From the NCBI GenBank assembly GCA_007693325.1, contig REDW01000039.1, forward strand, positions 1 to 37,459: DNA of 37,459 nt. Reading direction: 5' to 3'. Of the stretch, positions 25,191-33,150 are shown in pieces. Numbering within the stretch: the first letter of the stretch is position 1; each line of letters begins with the position of its first letter. The notes under the pieces are model-generated. The model did no database searches. It saw nothing but the letters and a program-made list of their open reading frames with translations, and was not told where the DNA came from. The position numbers were made by a program, and so were the translations under genes. This DNA is from Spirochaetaceae bacterium (GTDB taxonomy: Bacteria; Spirochaetota; Spirochaetia; DSM-27196; PWMO01).

Positions 25191-25820
25191 ATGTCCGACA
25201 ACACGAACAGTGAACAGTTTGCACAGCCGCAGCCGGCGGCGTTGCGCCGAGCGTGGACCATGCGCGAGACCGTGACACTGGCGATTATCGGTGTAGTGTT
25301 TGCGTTTCTCTACCTGGCGTGGGTGCAGTTGTGGCTGGTGCTGCAATCGGTCACCGGACCGCTGGCGATGGATGTCCTGATGGGATTCTGGTTCAGTGGA
25401 TCGATGTTTGCCGCCTATATCATTCGCAAGCCGATGGTGGCGTTTACCACCGCCATGCTGACCGTTATTGTGCAGATCCTGGCCGGTAACCCGTCAGGGG
25501 CAATTCTGCTGTTGACCGGACTGGTGCAGGGTGCCGGAAGCGAAGTTCCGTTTGCACTGACGCGCTGGAAGCGCTACTCCACCCCGGTGCTGATGGCCTC
25601 CGGGGCAACCACGGCGGTGTTCAGCTTCATCTACACCTGGTTCCGCTTCAGCTACTGGGAACTGGCAACCGGGCTTGTGATCACCATGCTGGTGATCCGC
25701 ATTATCAGCGGAGTGGTACTCGGCGGTCTGCTGGGCAGATTTCTGGCGGAGGCTGTCTACAAGACCGGGGTGACCAGTGGACTCGCAATCGACTACGCCA
25801 AGCGAAACACTGAAGCCTGA
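25191..25820 (+). CDS. ykoE: ECF transporter substrate-specific component YkoE
   Basis: A 209-residue inner-membrane protein with about six hydrophobic helices, the S-component size of energy-coupling-factor transporters. Recognisable family features are the N-terminal TLAIIGVVFAFLYLAWVQLW helix and the central GNPSGAILLLTGLVQGAGSE loop. It would bind thiamine or its HMP part and deliver it through the YkoD/YkoC energising module. GAGGAGGAGG precedes the ATG. Its 3' end overlaps ykoD by 44 bp, indicating tight coupling. Confidence 0.9.
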   Translation: MSDNTNSEQFAQPQPAALRRAWTMRETVTLAIIGVVFAFLYLAWVQLWLVLQSVTGPLAMDVLMGFWFSGSMFAAYIIRKPMVAFTTAMLTVIVQILAGNPSGAILLLTGLVQGAGSEVPFALTRWKRYSTPVLMASGATTAVFSFIYTWFRFSYWELATGLVITMLVIRIISGVVLGGLLGRFLAEAVYKTGVTSGLAIDYAKRNTEA

Positions 25821-27543
25821 TACACGCGCTGCGGCGTTGGAGGCGCGCTCGTTTGGCGCGCGCTATCCAGTAACCTCGCGTGACGCCCTGTGCGGCGTCA
25901 GTTTCCGCTTGATGCCGGGTGAGCGGGTGCTGCTGCTGGGCGCCAGCGGCAGCGGCAAGAGCACGCTTGTAGCCGCGATTTGCGGCCTTGTGCCTCACAG
26001 CAGCTACGCGCGCATCGGCGGTAGCCTGGCGCTGTTCGGCATGAATACGCTGCAGTATCAGCCCTCGCAACTGTCGCGTCGCGCCGGCGTGGTGTTCCAG
26101 GACCCGGACAGCCAGCTGACCATGCTGACGGTGGAGGACGAGGTTGCCTTCGGCCTGGAAAACCTGGCGGTTGAGCCGCAACAGATGGAACAGCGCATCC
26201 ACGAGGCCCTGTCTGCGGTAGGCCTGTTGAACGAGCGCGGCACACGGGTGGACCGGCTGTCGGGCGGCATGAAACAGCGCCTGGTAATCGGTGCTATTCT
26301 GGCGATGCAGCCCGATATGCTGGTGCTCGATGAGCCCACCTCCAATCTGGATCCGGAGGGTGCGCGCGAGGTAGCGCTGCTGCTGCGGCAGCTGGCGCTG
26401 TCACGCCCACAGACTACCATTGTTCTGGTGGAGCATCGCCTGGACGCGCTGGTGGCGCTGGTTTCGCGCGTACTGGTGCTGGACCGTAACGGCGCGCTGG
26501 CCGTAGATGCGGCTACCGATGACGCCTTCGGCCCGCTGGCGGCAACACTCGACGAGCTCGATGTCTGGCTGCCTACCTCGACACTGGCGCTGCGCCACCT
26601 GCGTTCAAACGCGGTGCAGGTTCCCGGGGCGCTGTGGAGCCCCGAGCACCTGCGCGGTCTGGCAGCGCGCAACGCCGAGGCGGCACGGCTGTTGCAGCTA
26701 TGGGGCGCGCCGCAGCGCTCCGCCAACACTGCGGCGTCTGCGCACCGCTCGGCAGCGCCGGCGGTCACTCTGGAGGACGTGGGGTTTGCCTACCAGGCGG
26801 GGCGGCCGGTCCTCAACGGCGTCAACCTTCAGCTGCAGCGTGGAGAGATGTGCGCGCTGGTGGGGGGCAACGGCAGCGGCAAGAGTACCCTGGCGGCGCT
26901 GGCCGCGGGGTTGATGCGTCCGGATCGCGGGCGCGTGCTGATCGAGGGCATCGACAGCCGGCGGATCGGCGCGGCTCAGATTGCGGCGCGCGTAGGATTT
27001 GTATTCCAGAATCCCGAGCACCAGTTTGTTACCGACAAGGTCTTTGACGAGGTGGCGTTTACCCTGCGGCGGACCTCGCTGGATGAGGCCGAGCAGAAAC
27101 AGCGCGTCGAGCGCACGCTGCAGGCACTGCGGCTGGACGGTCTTGCCGATCGTAATCCGTTTGAACTGAGTCACGGCCAGAAGCGCAGGCTGTCGGTTGC
27201 CAGCATGCTGGTGGCTGAGAAGGATGTGCTGATTTTTGACGAGCCGACCTTTGGCCAGGATCCGCGCGCGCTTGATGAATTACTGCAGATGGTGCAGGGG
27301 CTGCAGCAGCGGTCGGTGGCGGTTATGATAGTCACCCACGACATGGAGCTGGTGTATCGTCACGCCGACAGGGTAGCGCTGCTGCTGCACGGCCGTATTG
27401 CACGCTGCGATTCTCCCGAGCGCCTCTTTTGTGACGATGAACTGCTCTCGAGTGCCGGGCTGGAGTTGCCGGCACGCCTCGAGCTATTGCGTCAACTGCA
27501 GCTTCTGCCGGCGGCGGTCCGCCGCCACGAGGAGGTACGGTGA
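25777..27543 (+). CDS. ykoD: ECF transporter ATPase with two fused ABC domains, YkoD
   Basis: A 588-residue ATPase that powers the ECF importer. Domain 1 has Walker A GASGSGKST (about 55-63), signature LSGGMKQR and Walker B MLVLDEPTSNLDP. Domain 2 has Walker A GGNGSGKST with Lys369, signature LSHGQKRR (a variant with His instead of the second Gly) and Walker B VLIFDEPTFGQDP. One chain thus replaces the separate EcfA/EcfA' subunits. The GTG start lies within ykoE; a TTG 20 codons later, right before the domain, is an alternative. It overlaps ykoC by 4 bp (GTGA). Confidence 0.93.
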   Translation: MDSQSTTPSETLKPDTRAAALEARSFGARYPVTSRDALCGVSFRLMPGERVLLLGASGSGKSTLVAAICGLVPHSSYARIGGSLALFGMNTLQYQPSQLSRRAGVVFQDPDSQLTMLTVEDEVAFGLENLAVEPQQMEQRIHEALSAVGLLNERGTRVDRLSGGMKQRLVIGAILAMQPDMLVLDEPTSNLDPEGAREVALLLRQLALSRPQTTIVLVEHRLDALVALVSRVLVLDRNGALAVDAATDDAFGPLAATLDELDVWLPTSTLALRHLRSNAVQVPGALWSPEHLRGLAARNAEAARLLQLWGAPQRSANTAASAHRSAAPAVTLEDVGFAYQAGRPVLNGVNLQLQRGEMCALVGGNGSGKSTLAALAAGLMRPDRGRVLIEGIDSRRIGAAQIAARVGFVFQNPEHQFVTDKVFDEVAFTLRRTSLDEAEQKQRVERTLQALRLDGLADRNPFELSHGQKRRLSVASMLVAEKDVLIFDEPTFGQDPRALDELLQMVQGLQQRSVAVMIVTHDMELVYRHADRVALLLHGRIARCDSPERLFCDDELLSSAGLELPARLELLRQLQLLPAAVRRHEEVR

Positions 27544-28364
27544 TCAGGCGCGGTGTCTTTGAGAGTTACGAGCTGGCTTCTCCGCTGCACCTGGTCAACC
27601 CGGCGGTCAAGCTGCTGTGCAGCCTTGCGGTGATGCTGTTTGTATCGCTGATCTTCGATATCCCTACGCTGAGCGCAATCGCCGGGTGGGGTCTGCTGCT
27701 GGTGCTGGGCCTGGCCAGGGTACGCCCGACTGTCCTGGCGCGCGCCATGCTGCCGTTTGCCATATTTGGCCTGGGGTTTCTGTGGATGAACGCCATTCTG
27801 CCGCGCGCCGCTGAGGGGCAGGCGGAAGCGCTACTGCGCCTGGGGCCACTGACGGTCTGGCGTGAAGGACTGCTCAACGGAATCAGCTTCGCAATCCGCG
27901 CGCTCAGCTTTGGCGTCTATTCGGTGCTGTTTGTTGCAACCACCGACCCCACCACGTTTGTCCTGAGCCTGATCCACCAGTTGCGTGTGCCGCCGCGCCT
28001 GGCGTACAGTGCGCTGGCGGCCTACCGCTACCTGCCGACGCTGCACGCCGAGCTGGCACAGATCCGCGCCGCGCACCGGCTGCGCGGCGTGGGAGAGACC
28101 GGCGGCCTGCGCGGCAAGCTGCAGCAGGCGTACCGCTACACCATCCCGCTGCTGGCCGCTGCGCTGCGGCGCGCCGGCCGCACCGCCAACGCCATGGAGG
28201 CGCGCGCGTTCACCGGCAGGCAGCGAACGTGGTATCGTACCACGCGCCTCCGTACGGTTGACGCCGGCTACGCGCTGCTGGCGCTGGGCGGGGTAGCCGC
28301 AATTGTGGTGCTGAGCGCGCGAGCCGGCACACTGATGCTGTGGAGCGGCCGGCTGTGGGTTTGA
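27540..28364 (+). CDS. ykoC: ECF transporter transmembrane coupling protein YkoC
   Basis: The T-component, 274 residues, about five membrane helices plus a cytoplasmic helical region. The two coupling motifs that dock on the ATPase domains are visible as IRAAHRLRG near 176 and AMEARAFTG near 218, matching the family's Ala-Arg-Gly pattern. It connects the YkoE substrate unit to YkoD. Starts with GTG in a 4-bp overlap with the ykoD stop, so translation is coupled. thiN follows after 50 bp. Confidence 0.92.
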   Translation: MIRRGVFESYELASPLHLVNPAVKLLCSLAVMLFVSLIFDIPTLSAIAGWGLLLVLGLARVRPTVLARAMLPFAIFGLGFLWMNAILPRAAEGQAEALLRLGPLTVWREGLLNGISFAIRALSFGVYSVLFVATTDPTTFVLSLIHQLRVPPRLAYSALAAYRYLPTLHAELAQIRAAHRLRGVGETGGLRGKLQQAYRYTIPLLAAALRRAGRTANAMEARAFTGRQRTWYRTTRLRTVDAGYALLALGGVAAIVVLSARAGTLMLWSGRLWV

Positions 28365-28414
28365 GCAACGCTGGTGAGGCAAGCGGCACGGTCTGCCGTA
28401 TGAGGAGATAGCTC

Positions 28415-29029
28415 GTGACAGCTCTGGTGTATTGCAATGGGGCGCCGATCAGCGATGAGCTGTTCAGCGAATACCGCCGTCAGTCCGACCTGCTGATTGC
28501 CGCTGACGGCGGCGCTTACAATGTGCTGGATCACGGATCGCTGCCGGATGTCATTATCGGCGATCTGGACAGCTACACCGATCCCGGCCCGGCCGGCTGC
28601 GAGGTGATCCACGATCCGGACCAGGAGACCAACGATCTGCAGAAGGCGCTGAGCTACGCGCTGCGGCGCGCGGCCAGACGCGCGGTGGTAGCGGGGGCTA
28701 TCGGCGATCGGCTGGACCACGAACTCAATAACCTATCGGTGCTGCTGGAGTTCAGCCGGCGGTTTGAGTCGCTGTGGATGATAGACAACTTCGGGTGCTA
28801 TTTTGTGGCTGAGCCCCACCAACGGCTGCAGACCGCAGCGGGAAAGGTTGTCTCGCTGTTTCCGCTTTCCGGGCGTGTCGACGGCATTACAACCAGCGGG
28901 CTGCAATATCCGCTGCAGAACGAGGCTCTGGAAAACGGGGTGCGCAACGGCTGTCTCAACCAGGCGTCGGATGCCGCGGTTAGCATTACGCACCGCAGCG
29001 GCGCCCTGCTGTTGATTGTCCAGCACTGA
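28415..29029 (+). CDS. thiN: Thiamine pyrophosphokinase
   Basis: Transfers pyrophosphate from ATP to thiamine to give TPP in the cytoplasm. The 204 residues show AADGGAYNV, the metal/ATP motif IGDLDSYTD, QETNDLQKAL and GAIGDRLDHELNNL, all diagnostic of TPK. The GTG is preceded by GAGGAG. Last gene of the riboswitch operon: its presence behind ykoFEDC suggests that imported thiamine itself is used, whereas HMP would need ThiD and ThiE, which are absent from the window. TPP closes the feedback loop on the riboswitch. Confidence 0.94.
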   Translation: MTALVYCNGAPISDELFSEYRRQSDLLIAADGGAYNVLDHGSLPDVIIGDLDSYTDPGPAGCEVIHDPDQETNDLQKALSYALRRAARRAVVAGAIGDRLDHELNNLSVLLEFSRRFESLWMIDNFGCYFVAEPHQRLQTAAGKVVSLFPLSGRVDGITTSGLQYPLQNEALENGVRNGCLNQASDAAVSITHRSGALLLIVQH

Positions 29030-29050
29030 ACGCGCGCCGCTTTGCCTTAT

Positions 29051-29074
29051 GGCGGCGCCCGTAGCGGGGCCGCC
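29051..29074 (+). terminator. GC-rich hairpin after thiN
   Basis: GGCGGC(G)CCCG and CGGGGCCGCC pair over 10 bp with one bulged G and a TAG loop. It lies between convergent genes 22 bp after the thiN stop. It lacks a T-tract, so it is a probable but non-canonical terminator. Confidence 0.45.
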
Positions 29075-29108
29075 GCGGCAGGTCCCGCGGTGCGCGCGGA
29101 TGTGCTGC

Positions 29109-29513
29109 CTACAAGAGAAAGCGCGAGAACCAGCGTCCGATGCCGTGGCCGTAGTGCGACGCAAAGCTGCGCGCCGCGACTTCAGCGCTTGCGTTTGGCT
29201 GGTGCTGCTTGAGATAGTGCCAGTGATCGGAAACCGCCAGGTAGAGATCGCCAACGGCCTGGCGCGGAAAGGCGCTGCGGAACTCCCAGCTATCTACTAC
29301 GCGCTTGAGCGGAACCATGATGTTTTCGTACCATGAAAAGACCGCGTCTTCCCAGGTAACCCGCATATCGAGGCTCTGACCCAGCCAGTACTTATGCTTC
29401 TCCACGTGATCGGCCAGCTGATCCCAGCCGTTTGGGCGCGAAAAATCCAGGTTTGCGCTTGCCAGCATTGTTGAAAGGCTGCGTGCCTTGTCCAGTTGTG
29501 CTACTGTGTTCAT
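29109..29513 (-). CDS. Small cytoplasmic protein of unknown function
   Basis: A 134-residue, mostly helical protein with no signal peptide. The section WEDAVFSWYENIMVPLKRVV followed by FPRQAVGDLYLAVSDHWHYL resembles a helical motif (W..NxxxP, then FPxxxxxDLYL..xH) that I remember from DUF4032-like and other uncharacterised proteins; this is a low-confidence recollection. Many Trp, His and Tyr residues suggest a ligand- or metal-binding surface. It is clearly a gene: AGGAGGG is 6 nt before the ATG and a good promoter lies upstream. It is monocistronic and convergent with the thiamine operon. Confidence 0.7.
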   Translation of the reverse strand: MNTVAQLDKARSLSTMLASANLDFSRPNGWDQLADHVEKHKYWLGQSLDMRVTWEDAVFSWYENIMVPLKRVVDSWEFRSAFPRQAVGDLYLAVSDHWHYLKQHQPNASAEVAARSFASHYGHGIGRWFSRFLL

Positions 29514-29569
29514 AATGACCCTCCTACATCGGGGACATGCTCTTGTGTATCTCTCCCGTGTCAGGGCCT

Positions 29570-29597
29570 AATGTATCACTCTTTCAGCAAAAATCAA
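29570..29597 (-). promoter_or_regulatory. Promoter of the 134-residue protein gene
   Basis: On the minus strand TTGATT, 16 bp, TACATT, about 57 nt before the ATG. The surrounding region is markedly AT-richer than its neighbours. Confidence 0.55.
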
Positions 29598-29666
29598 AAG
29601 TTTTTCTTGACAAATAGCGAAATTCCCCCTTATCTGCGGCGATCGGATGCGGCAACCGAGCTCACG

Positions 29667-30233
29667 TCACGAACGCCGGCGGTCAAAGGCCGCCGGAGCA
29701 GAGGTCAGCCGCTCGATGAGCAGCTGCGGATCGCTCTCTATCAGCGCCAGCGCGCGCGCTTCGGGGCGCACAAATCCACGCTCTACCGCGTGATCCAGGA
29801 AGCTGATCAGCCCGTGGTAGTAGCCGTCAACGTTGAAAAGGCCGCACGGTTTGCGGTGCAGCCCGATCTGCGCCCAGCTGAGCACCTCGGCAAATTCTTC
29901 CAGCGTACCGAGACCGCCGGGTAACGCGATGAAGCCGTCGGCGAGTTGCGCCATCCTGGCTTTGCGCTCGGCCATCGACCCGGTTACGTGCAACTCGTCG
30001 AGCGTATCGAAGGCAACCTCTCTGTCAAACAGGTGCTCGGGAATAACGCCGGCTACGCGTCCACCGGCAGCCAGCGCTGTTTCAGCTACAACGCCCATCA
30101 GGCCGACCGTGCCGCCGCCGTAGACAATTCCAATCTTGCGTTCTACCAGCTCGGTTACCAGCTGCCGCGTGGCATCGGCAAATCGCGGTGAGTTGCCCTC
30201 GGCTGCACCACAGAACAGGCAGATTGCGCGCAT
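29667..30233 (-). CDS. LOG-family protein (TIGR00730, cytokinin riboside 5'-monophosphate phosphoribohydrolase-like)
   Basis: A Rossmann-fold protein of 188 residues. Family members cleave nucleoside 5'-monophosphates (cytokinin-type or AMP) to base and ribose 5-phosphate. Key features are the N-terminal CLFCGAAEGNSP, VYGGGTVGLMGVVA near 41 and the signature LPGGLGTLEEFAEVLSWAQIG with its catalytic Glu. GGAGGT precedes the chosen ATG; seven extra codons upstream are unlikely to be translated. Monocistronic by position. The substrate in bacteria without plants as hosts is usually unknown. Confidence 0.92.
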   Translation of the reverse strand: MRAICLFCGAAEGNSPRFADATRQLVTELVERKIGIVYGGGTVGLMGVVAETALAAGGRVAGVIPEHLFDREVAFDTLDELHVTGSMAERKARMAQLADGFIALPGGLGTLEEFAEVLSWAQIGLHRKPCGLFNVDGYYHGLISFLDHAVERGFVRPEARALALIESDPQLLIERLTSAPAAFDRRRS

Positions 30234-30344
30234 ATGACCTCCATCGTGCCCCACGGCACCCTGGACTGTTTAGCGCAGTTGTGTCAGGAAATCAATAGTG
30301 CGGCGCGCAGGTCGGCATCTTCATACAAAGTTCAGAAATTCTCA

Positions 30345-31259
30345 TCAGCCAACGCGCTGCGGGTGATCCTCCTGCGCCAGAGCCGCCGCCGCAGCGTTGG
30401 AGGCAACCTGCTGCGGATTCCTGCATCCGGGGATCACGCAGCTGACCGCCGGGTGCCTGAGGCACCACGCCAGCGCCCAGCGGGCCATGTCAACGCCGTC
30501 GGGGATCTCGTTGGCGCGGATTCTCTCGACTTCGCGCAGCGCGGTCTGGACTTTCTGCTGCTCTTTGCGGCTGCGCACATCGGTATTCTCGAATGTGGCA
30601 CCGGGTGCGTACTTGCCGCTGAGAAAGCCGCTGGCCAGCGGTACGCGCGCCAGCACTCCGAGGTCCTGCTCGATGCACAACGGCAGCACACGCTCCTCGG
30701 GCTCACGCTCCAGCCGGTTGTAGACCAGCTGGATGGCGTGCGCGCCAACGCCGGCGGCCGATTCCACCTGGTGCACGCTGATAGTGTTGCTGACCGAGAT
30801 CCCCAGGTGCCGCACTTTGCCCGCATCGACCTGCTTCTGCAGCATGCTCCACAGCTCCTGGTTGTCAAAGGCCTCATCGCTGCCGGAGTGGAACTGGTAG
30901 AGATCCACGTAGTCGGTCTGCAGCGCGCGCAGCGAGTCTTCCAGCTGCTGCTGAACCTCGGCTGCCGACCAGAGCTGATCGCGCTCAAAGCGGTCCGTAT
31001 AGCGGTGGCCAAACTTGGTGGCAATGACCCACTGTTCACGGTCGCGCTTGACCGCCTGGCCCACCAGTTTCTCAGATAGATGGTCGCCGTAGCATTCTGC
31101 GCTGTCGAGCAGGTTGATACGCTGTTGGCGTGCCGCATCGATGATGGCATCGACCTCGGCCTGGTTGTAGTCGTGGCCCCATTCTCCGCCGAACTGCCAG
31201 GTGCCCACTCCTACAACGCTGACGCTGATGCCGGTCTTTCCCAGTCTGCGGTATTGCAT
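30345..31259 (-). CDS. Aldo/keto reductase
   Basis: A 304-residue NADPH-dependent oxidoreductase with the AKR TIM-barrel. It starts MQYRRLGKTGISVSVVGVGT. LLDSAECYGD holds the Asp and catalytic Tyr, IATKFGH the Lys and YQFHSG the His; the C-terminal VSCVIPGCRNPQQV is the cofactor segment. It lacks the Fe-S tail of the other AKR in this window. GGAGG lies about 10 nt before the ATG. The promoter carries a 12-bp palindrome on its -35 box. The 111 bp behind it hold no visible gene. Confidence 0.92.
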   Translation of the reverse strand: MQYRRLGKTGISVSVVGVGTWQFGGEWGHDYNQAEVDAIIDAARQQRINLLDSAECYGDHLSEKLVGQAVKRDREQWVIATKFGHRYTDRFERDQLWSAAEVQQQLEDSLRALQTDYVDLYQFHSGSDEAFDNQELWSMLQKQVDAGKVRHLGISVSNTISVHQVESAAGVGAHAIQLVYNRLEREPEERVLPLCIEQDLGVLARVPLASGFLSGKYAPGATFENTDVRSRKEQQKVQTALREVERIRANEIPDGVDMARWALAWCLRHPAVSCVIPGCRNPQQVASNAAAAALAQEDHPQRVG

Positions 31260-31279
31260 ATGGCTGTGCCTCCGCTGAC

Positions 31280-31308
31280 AGTATAGCCGCTGGACAGCGT
31301 TATCTGAA
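31280..31308 (-). promoter_or_regulatory. Promoter of the aldo/keto reductase gene
   Basis: On the minus strand TTCAGA, 17 bp, TATACT, 20 bp before the ATG. The -35 box lies in a perfect palindrome. Confidence 0.55.
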
Positions 31309-31316
31309 CCGGTTCA
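31305..31316. promoter_or_regulatory. 12-bp palindrome with central CpG; candidate operator
   Basis: TGAACCGGTTCA is a perfect palindrome overlapping the -35 box of the leftward promoter and about 40 bp upstream of the rightward -10 box. Its CG-centred form fits a LacI-family site, but no regulator is adjacent. Confidence 0.4.
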
Positions 31317-31353
31317 CGGTTACATTTTTTCGCTTGTTTTGGCGCACTGGGTG

Positions 31354-31359
31354 TATAAT
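31354..31359 (+). promoter_or_regulatory. -10 box of the four-gene exported module
   Basis: A perfect TATAAT lies 60 nt before the GTG start. A TTGTTT upstream is only 14 bp away, so the -35 contact is weak or helped by an activator. The downstream leader contains a short ATATGC/ATATGT repeat. Confidence 0.5.
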
Positions 31360-31418
31360 CCACGCATATGCATATGTATATGCACTATGAACAGGTAAAG
31401 CGAGAGCGGAGGCGGAAA

Positions 31419-31871
31419 GTGAAACAGGCGGTGGTATTGGGATGTCTGCTGTTGCTGAGCGCGGGGGTTGCCGCGGCGCAGTCAAACGAAGCACTGGATG
31501 AGATTCTGGCGGCGCCTGAGGCAACCTACGGCCAGGCGGCGTACCTGCTGCTGGTCGGTGACGGGAGGATCGAGGAAGACAGCAGTTATGCGCAGGCGGT
31601 GAGTGTGCTCGAGCAGCAGCTGGGAGCGCTGGTGCAGCGCGCAGCAGGAGATGCGCTGACCCTCGGTGAGTTTGCGCTGCTGGTACAGGTCTACCACGAG
31701 CTGCCGCGCGGACTGCTGGGCAGTCTGGTGAGCGCCCCGCGCTACGCGGTGCGCGATCTGCGCTACCTGCGGGTGGTGCAGGGCAGAAGCTATCCCAACA
31801 TGCGGCTGTCCGGTGAGCGCATGCTGCGCATCACAGGCAGGGTGCTGGCGTGGCAGGAAGGTGTGCTGTGA
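31419..31871 (+). CDS. Small secreted protein, first gene of an exported module
   Basis: A 150-residue protein of unknown function. A signal peptide covers the first about 21 residues (VKQAVVLGCLLLLSAGVAAAQS). The mature part is helical and acidic at first (ALDEILAAPEATYGQAAYLL), with a repeated ALVQR/ALLVQVYHEL style, and ends with a basic patch near RYAVRDLRYLRVVQGRSYPN. GTG was chosen because GGAGG lies 6 nt upstream; ATG codons up to 17 codons upstream, 8 nt after TATAAT, would add a basic n-region and remain possible. Its stop overlaps the next start by 4 bp (GTGA), so it is coupled to the beta-barrel-like protein. Confidence 0.78.
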   Translation: MKQAVVLGCLLLLSAGVAAAQSNEALDEILAAPEATYGQAAYLLLVGDGRIEEDSSYAQAVSVLEQQLGALVQRAAGDALTLGEFALLVQVYHELPRGLLGSLVSAPRYAVRDLRYLRVVQGRSYPNMRLSGERMLRITGRVLAWQEGVL

Positions 31872-33139
31872 GGCGCCCGGCAGCGTGTGTGCTGGCGCTA
31901 TTGTTGATAGCCGCCGGCGCGCGAGTGTGGGCACAGCAGGGCGGTGACTGGGGCGTGACGCTTGACAGCGCCACCACGCTGCGCCACAGCGCGGAGCTCG
32001 ATGAGCAGGAGTGGGGGCAGCGCGTACGCGCGGCGCTGTGGGGCGAGCTGTTCTGGCGGTTGGACGGTGGCGGCAGCGCCACGCTGAGTGCCGAGGGCAG
32101 TTACGTCTATTCTGATGATCGCGACTACCTGTTTGACGTTGACCGGCTGCGGGTCTCGAGCCTGCACCCGGGGGTGATCAGCCCGGCTGCGGTGCTGGCC
32201 CTCGATGCCGGCAGGTTTGGCTTCCGCGAGCCCAGCGGGCTGGTGCTGAACCACAGCGCTGACGGGGTGCGTGCAGCGCTGCGGTTTGCGGGTGTGGCGG
32301 TGGAGCTCGGCGGGGCCTACACCGGGCTGCTGCTCAATCCCTCCTCGCAGATCCGCATGACCGCGACCGATCGGGCCGAGGAGGACGATGACGATGAGTA
32401 CTTTGGCCCGAAGCGGCTACTGGGGCAGCTGAATGTGCGCTTTGGCGATCTGCCCGGACGCCAGAGTGTAACCGCGGGAGTGCTGGCGCAGTGGGACCTG
32501 CGCGATGACGATGAGGCGTTTACGCTGAACTCGCAGTACTACACGCTGGCCGGCGCAGGGGCGGTGGCAGCCAATCTGTACCACCGCAGCTTTGTAACGC
32601 TGTCCACCATGCAGGCTGAGGTAGGCGGAGAGTCGGAGTCGGGAACGGCGCTGGCGCTGGGTACCGGCTTACGCTACCTGAGAGAGGATTGGCTGGGATC
32701 GCGGCTGAGCGCGGGATTCCGCTATGCGTCGGGGCAGGGGGATAATCTGGACGGATTTGTCACCATCAATGATCCCGCTACCGGCACGGTGTTCCAGCCG
32801 TGGCTGACCAACCTGATGATCATCAGCGGCGGCTACGCGGTGCGGCCGTGGTTTGGCAACCGCTCGCAGACGCTGAGTAACATCGAGTTCTCCACTGCAC
32901 TGCGTGCGTTCCTGCGCGCCCAGGATGACCAGCCGCTGCAAGGCGGCGGACTGCTGGCCGGGCTGAACCTGGAAGAGGGCAAGCGCTACGCGGGCAGCGA
33001 GTTTGAGTGGGCGATCCGTGCGCGGTTACTGCCCGACCTTGGGGCAGCGCTGACCACGGGGCTGTTTCTGCCGTCAGACGGCGCGGTAGACGCCGAGCCT
33101 GAGTTTCTGGGCCGCCTGGAAGTCTCTGTGAGTTTGTAG
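31868..33139 (+). CDS. Predicted outer-membrane beta-barrel protein
   Basis: A 423-residue exported protein. It has a signal peptide ending ARVWAQ. The mature part is full of alternating hydrophobic/polar strands separated by Asp/Gly turns (for example GGGSATLSAEGSYVYSDDRD, SAGFRYASGQGDN), and it ends in LEVSVSL, a terminal strand of outer-membrane type. Length fits roughly 14-18 strands. GTG was chosen because AGGAAGG is 6 nt upstream and it gives the 4-bp GTGA overlap. The FecR-domain gene follows after 11 bp. It is probably the surface or channel component of the module; no family name is recognised. Confidence 0.8.
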   Translation: MRRPAACVLALLLIAAGARVWAQQGGDWGVTLDSATTLRHSAELDEQEWGQRVRAALWGELFWRLDGGGSATLSAEGSYVYSDDRDYLFDVDRLRVSSLHPGVISPAAVLALDAGRFGFREPSGLVLNHSADGVRAALRFAGVAVELGGAYTGLLLNPSSQIRMTATDRAEEDDDDEYFGPKRLLGQLNVRFGDLPGRQSVTAGVLAQWDLRDDDEAFTLNSQYYTLAGAGAVAANLYHRSFVTLSTMQAEVGGESESGTALALGTGLRYLREDWLGSRLSAGFRYASGQGDNLDGFVTINDPATGTVFQPWLTNLMIISGGYAVRPWFGNRSQTLSNIEFSTALRAFLRAQDDQPLQGGGLLAGLNLEEGKRYAGSEFEWAIRARLLPDLGAALTTGLFLPSDGAVDAEPEFLGRLEVSVSL

Positions 33140-33150
33140 GAGCTGGAAAT

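Noticed and set aside
29607-29636. TTGACA-18-TATCTG on the plus strand, pointing antisense into the LOG-family gene
   Set aside because: Sequence is promoter-like, but there is no downstream plus-strand gene, conserved RNA structure or terminator to support a transcript.
31354-31390. Short ATATGC/ATATGT repeat in the leader as a start-codon array
   Set aside because: Several in-frame ATGs are present, but the GTG with a proper GGAGG site and a standard signal peptide is the simpler start; kept only as an alternative.
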